From the NCBI GenBank assembly GCA_903832475.1, contig CAILBQ010000336.1, forward strand, positions 1 through 7,076: DNA of 7,076 bases, written 5' to 3'. Under the pieces are notes generated by a model, which worked only from the letters and a program-made list of their open reading frames with translations, did not search any database and was not told the origin of the DNA. Below, in pieces: positions 6,668 to 7,076 of the stretch. Every line of letters begins with the position of its first letter. The first letter of the stretch is position 1. Made by a program: the position numbers and the translations under genes. Origin of the DNA: an uncultured Acidobacteriota bacterium (GTDB lineage: Bacteria > Acidobacteriota > Terriglobia > Terriglobales > Acidobacteriaceae).

Positions 6668-6681
6668 GTTGGCGCGCCAAC
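6668..6681. repeat. 14-bp perfect palindrome
   Basis: GTTGGCGCGCCAAC is its own reverse complement with no spacer. It lies 44 bases beyond the stop of the right-hand minus-strand gene. It is GC-rich in a locally AT-rich stretch. It could be an operator for a dimeric regulator, but with no loop and no T run it is a poor terminator. Confidence 0.5.
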
Positions 6682-6725
6682 GAAATGCAATCTACACGCG
6701 CCGAACCTGCTCCCTTGTCTCTTCC

Positions 6726-7076
6726 TCAGGTGACAGCTCTCTTCGATTGCAAAAGTCCGTGTTCGTACAGAAGCCGTCCGTGCTCCGTTACGGTGAATTT
6801 AGTCCCATGCCTCGTAGCAATGCCAGCTGCAAACAACGCTGCCTCACCGGGCCTGTCGCCGCCGTGGTAATAAAAGGTGCCTGTGACCGCAATTTCTTTG
6901 AGAAATGTTTGGCCTTCACGTCGCAATGAATCGAGCACGATTGACAAGTCTACAAATTGATCCCAAGTCAGTTGTTTGTGTACGTGAGCACAGAACAAGC
7001 GGGCGAGGATCAGAGCTTTCTCGGTATCAAGCAACCTGTCAATTATGACTAGAAGATGTTCTGTGACCTTTCGACG
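6726..7076 (-). CDS. Unrecognised protein, C-terminal part, possible winged-helix end (5' end outside window)
   Basis: I do not recognise this gene. The frame is open from the right edge to the TGA at 6728-6726, giving 116 visible residues, so the start is probably outside; the TTG at 7034 is a possible internal start. The first two thirds look mainly alpha-helical and amphipathic (TEHLLVIIDRLLDTEKALIL at 5-24, then WDQFVDLSIVLDSLRRE at 38-54). The last third has a Gly-rich stretch with HGGDRPGEAALFAAG (71-85), followed by TKFTVTEHGRLLYEHGLL (92-109). That last segment resembles the final strand and helix of winged-helix domains, where 'y.lTe.Gr.l' is typical; this is a weak likeness. No signal peptide or membrane segment is seen in the visible part. 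Its AT content is higher than that of the ybeY operon, so it may have been acquired separately. Confidence 0.6.
   Translation of the reverse strand, partial: RRKVTEHLLVIIDRLLDTEKALILARLFCAHVHKQLTWDQFVDLSIVLDSLRREGQTFLKEIAVTGTFYYHGGDRPGEAALFAAGIATRHGTKFTVTEHGRLLYEHGLLQSKRAVT

Larger units (their letters stand above)
6420..6725. other. Intergenic region with composition shift, direct repeat and palindrome
   Basis: No convincing gene is seen in these 306 bases. The left half should hold the promoter of the ybeY operon; the only candidate I see is TATCAT at 6462-6467 (minus). GC content by hand count falls from about 63% at 6481-6580 to about 42% at 6581-6660. The right half holds a two-copy direct repeat (6637-6665) and a 14-bp palindrome (6668-6681), listed separately. 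The gene on the right ends at 6726 and reads toward this region, so it also holds that gene's 3' untranslated end. Confidence 0.6.

Noticed and set aside
6520..6929. Two plus-strand open frames (6520-6870 and 6666-6929) opposite the right-hand gene
   Set aside because: Both translations are rich in Ser, Arg, Cys and Pro with no regular helical pattern. The minus-strand frame is open to the window edge and reads like a folded protein.

Overview
The window is chromosomal DNA of a moderately GC-rich bacterium, roughly 58-62% GC in the core genes by eye. The mix of a double-domain KaiC-like ATPase followed by a pseudo-receiver histidine kinase, and a compact ybeY-corC-era cluster with a Pro-rich insertion in Era, points to Acidobacteriota (Terriglobia-like). 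This is an inference from gene style and order, not a proven assignment. No mobile element, CRISPR array, tRNA or rRNA is visible.

The left part (1-3301, plus strand) is a signalling block. It starts inside a GGDEF diguanylate cyclase domain with an intact active-site motif and an intact inhibitory site. After a gap of about 100 bases comes a complete two-domain KaiC-family ATPase of 514 residues. Its 3' end overlaps, or nearly overlaps, a histidine kinase whose N-terminal domain is a degenerate receiver. The first ATG of the kinase lies inside that receiver domain. The best upstream start is a CTG with a good Shine-Dalgarno sequence inside the end of the KaiC gene, so the two proteins look translationally coupled and probably work together. 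No kaiA or kaiB is present.

The middle part (3311-6419, minus strand) is a housekeeping operon read right to left: ybeY (16S rRNA maturation endoribonuclease), a CorC/HlyC-type membrane protein with paired CBS domains, and era (30S assembly GTPase). ybeY and corC share an ATGA stop/start overlap, and era follows corC after 26 bases with a TTG start and a strong GGAGG. YbeY and Era both act on the small ribosomal subunit. phoH, which often precedes ybeY, is absent. The operon runs head-on into the histidine kinase gene, and a perfect 7-bp inverted repeat spans both stop codons.

The right part (6420-7076) is different. About 300 bases have no convincing gene but hold a 14-bp perfect palindrome and a 13-bp direct repeat with a 16-base period. 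Beyond them, on the minus strand, lies the 3' end of an unrecognised gene that runs off the right edge. Base composition drops from about 63% to about 42% GC near position 6580, so this end may be of separate origin. I see no clearly new system. The most interesting parts are the KaiC-like/pseudo-receiver kinase pair, with its altered catalytic and phosphorylation residues and unusual gene junction, and the unrecognised right-hand gene.
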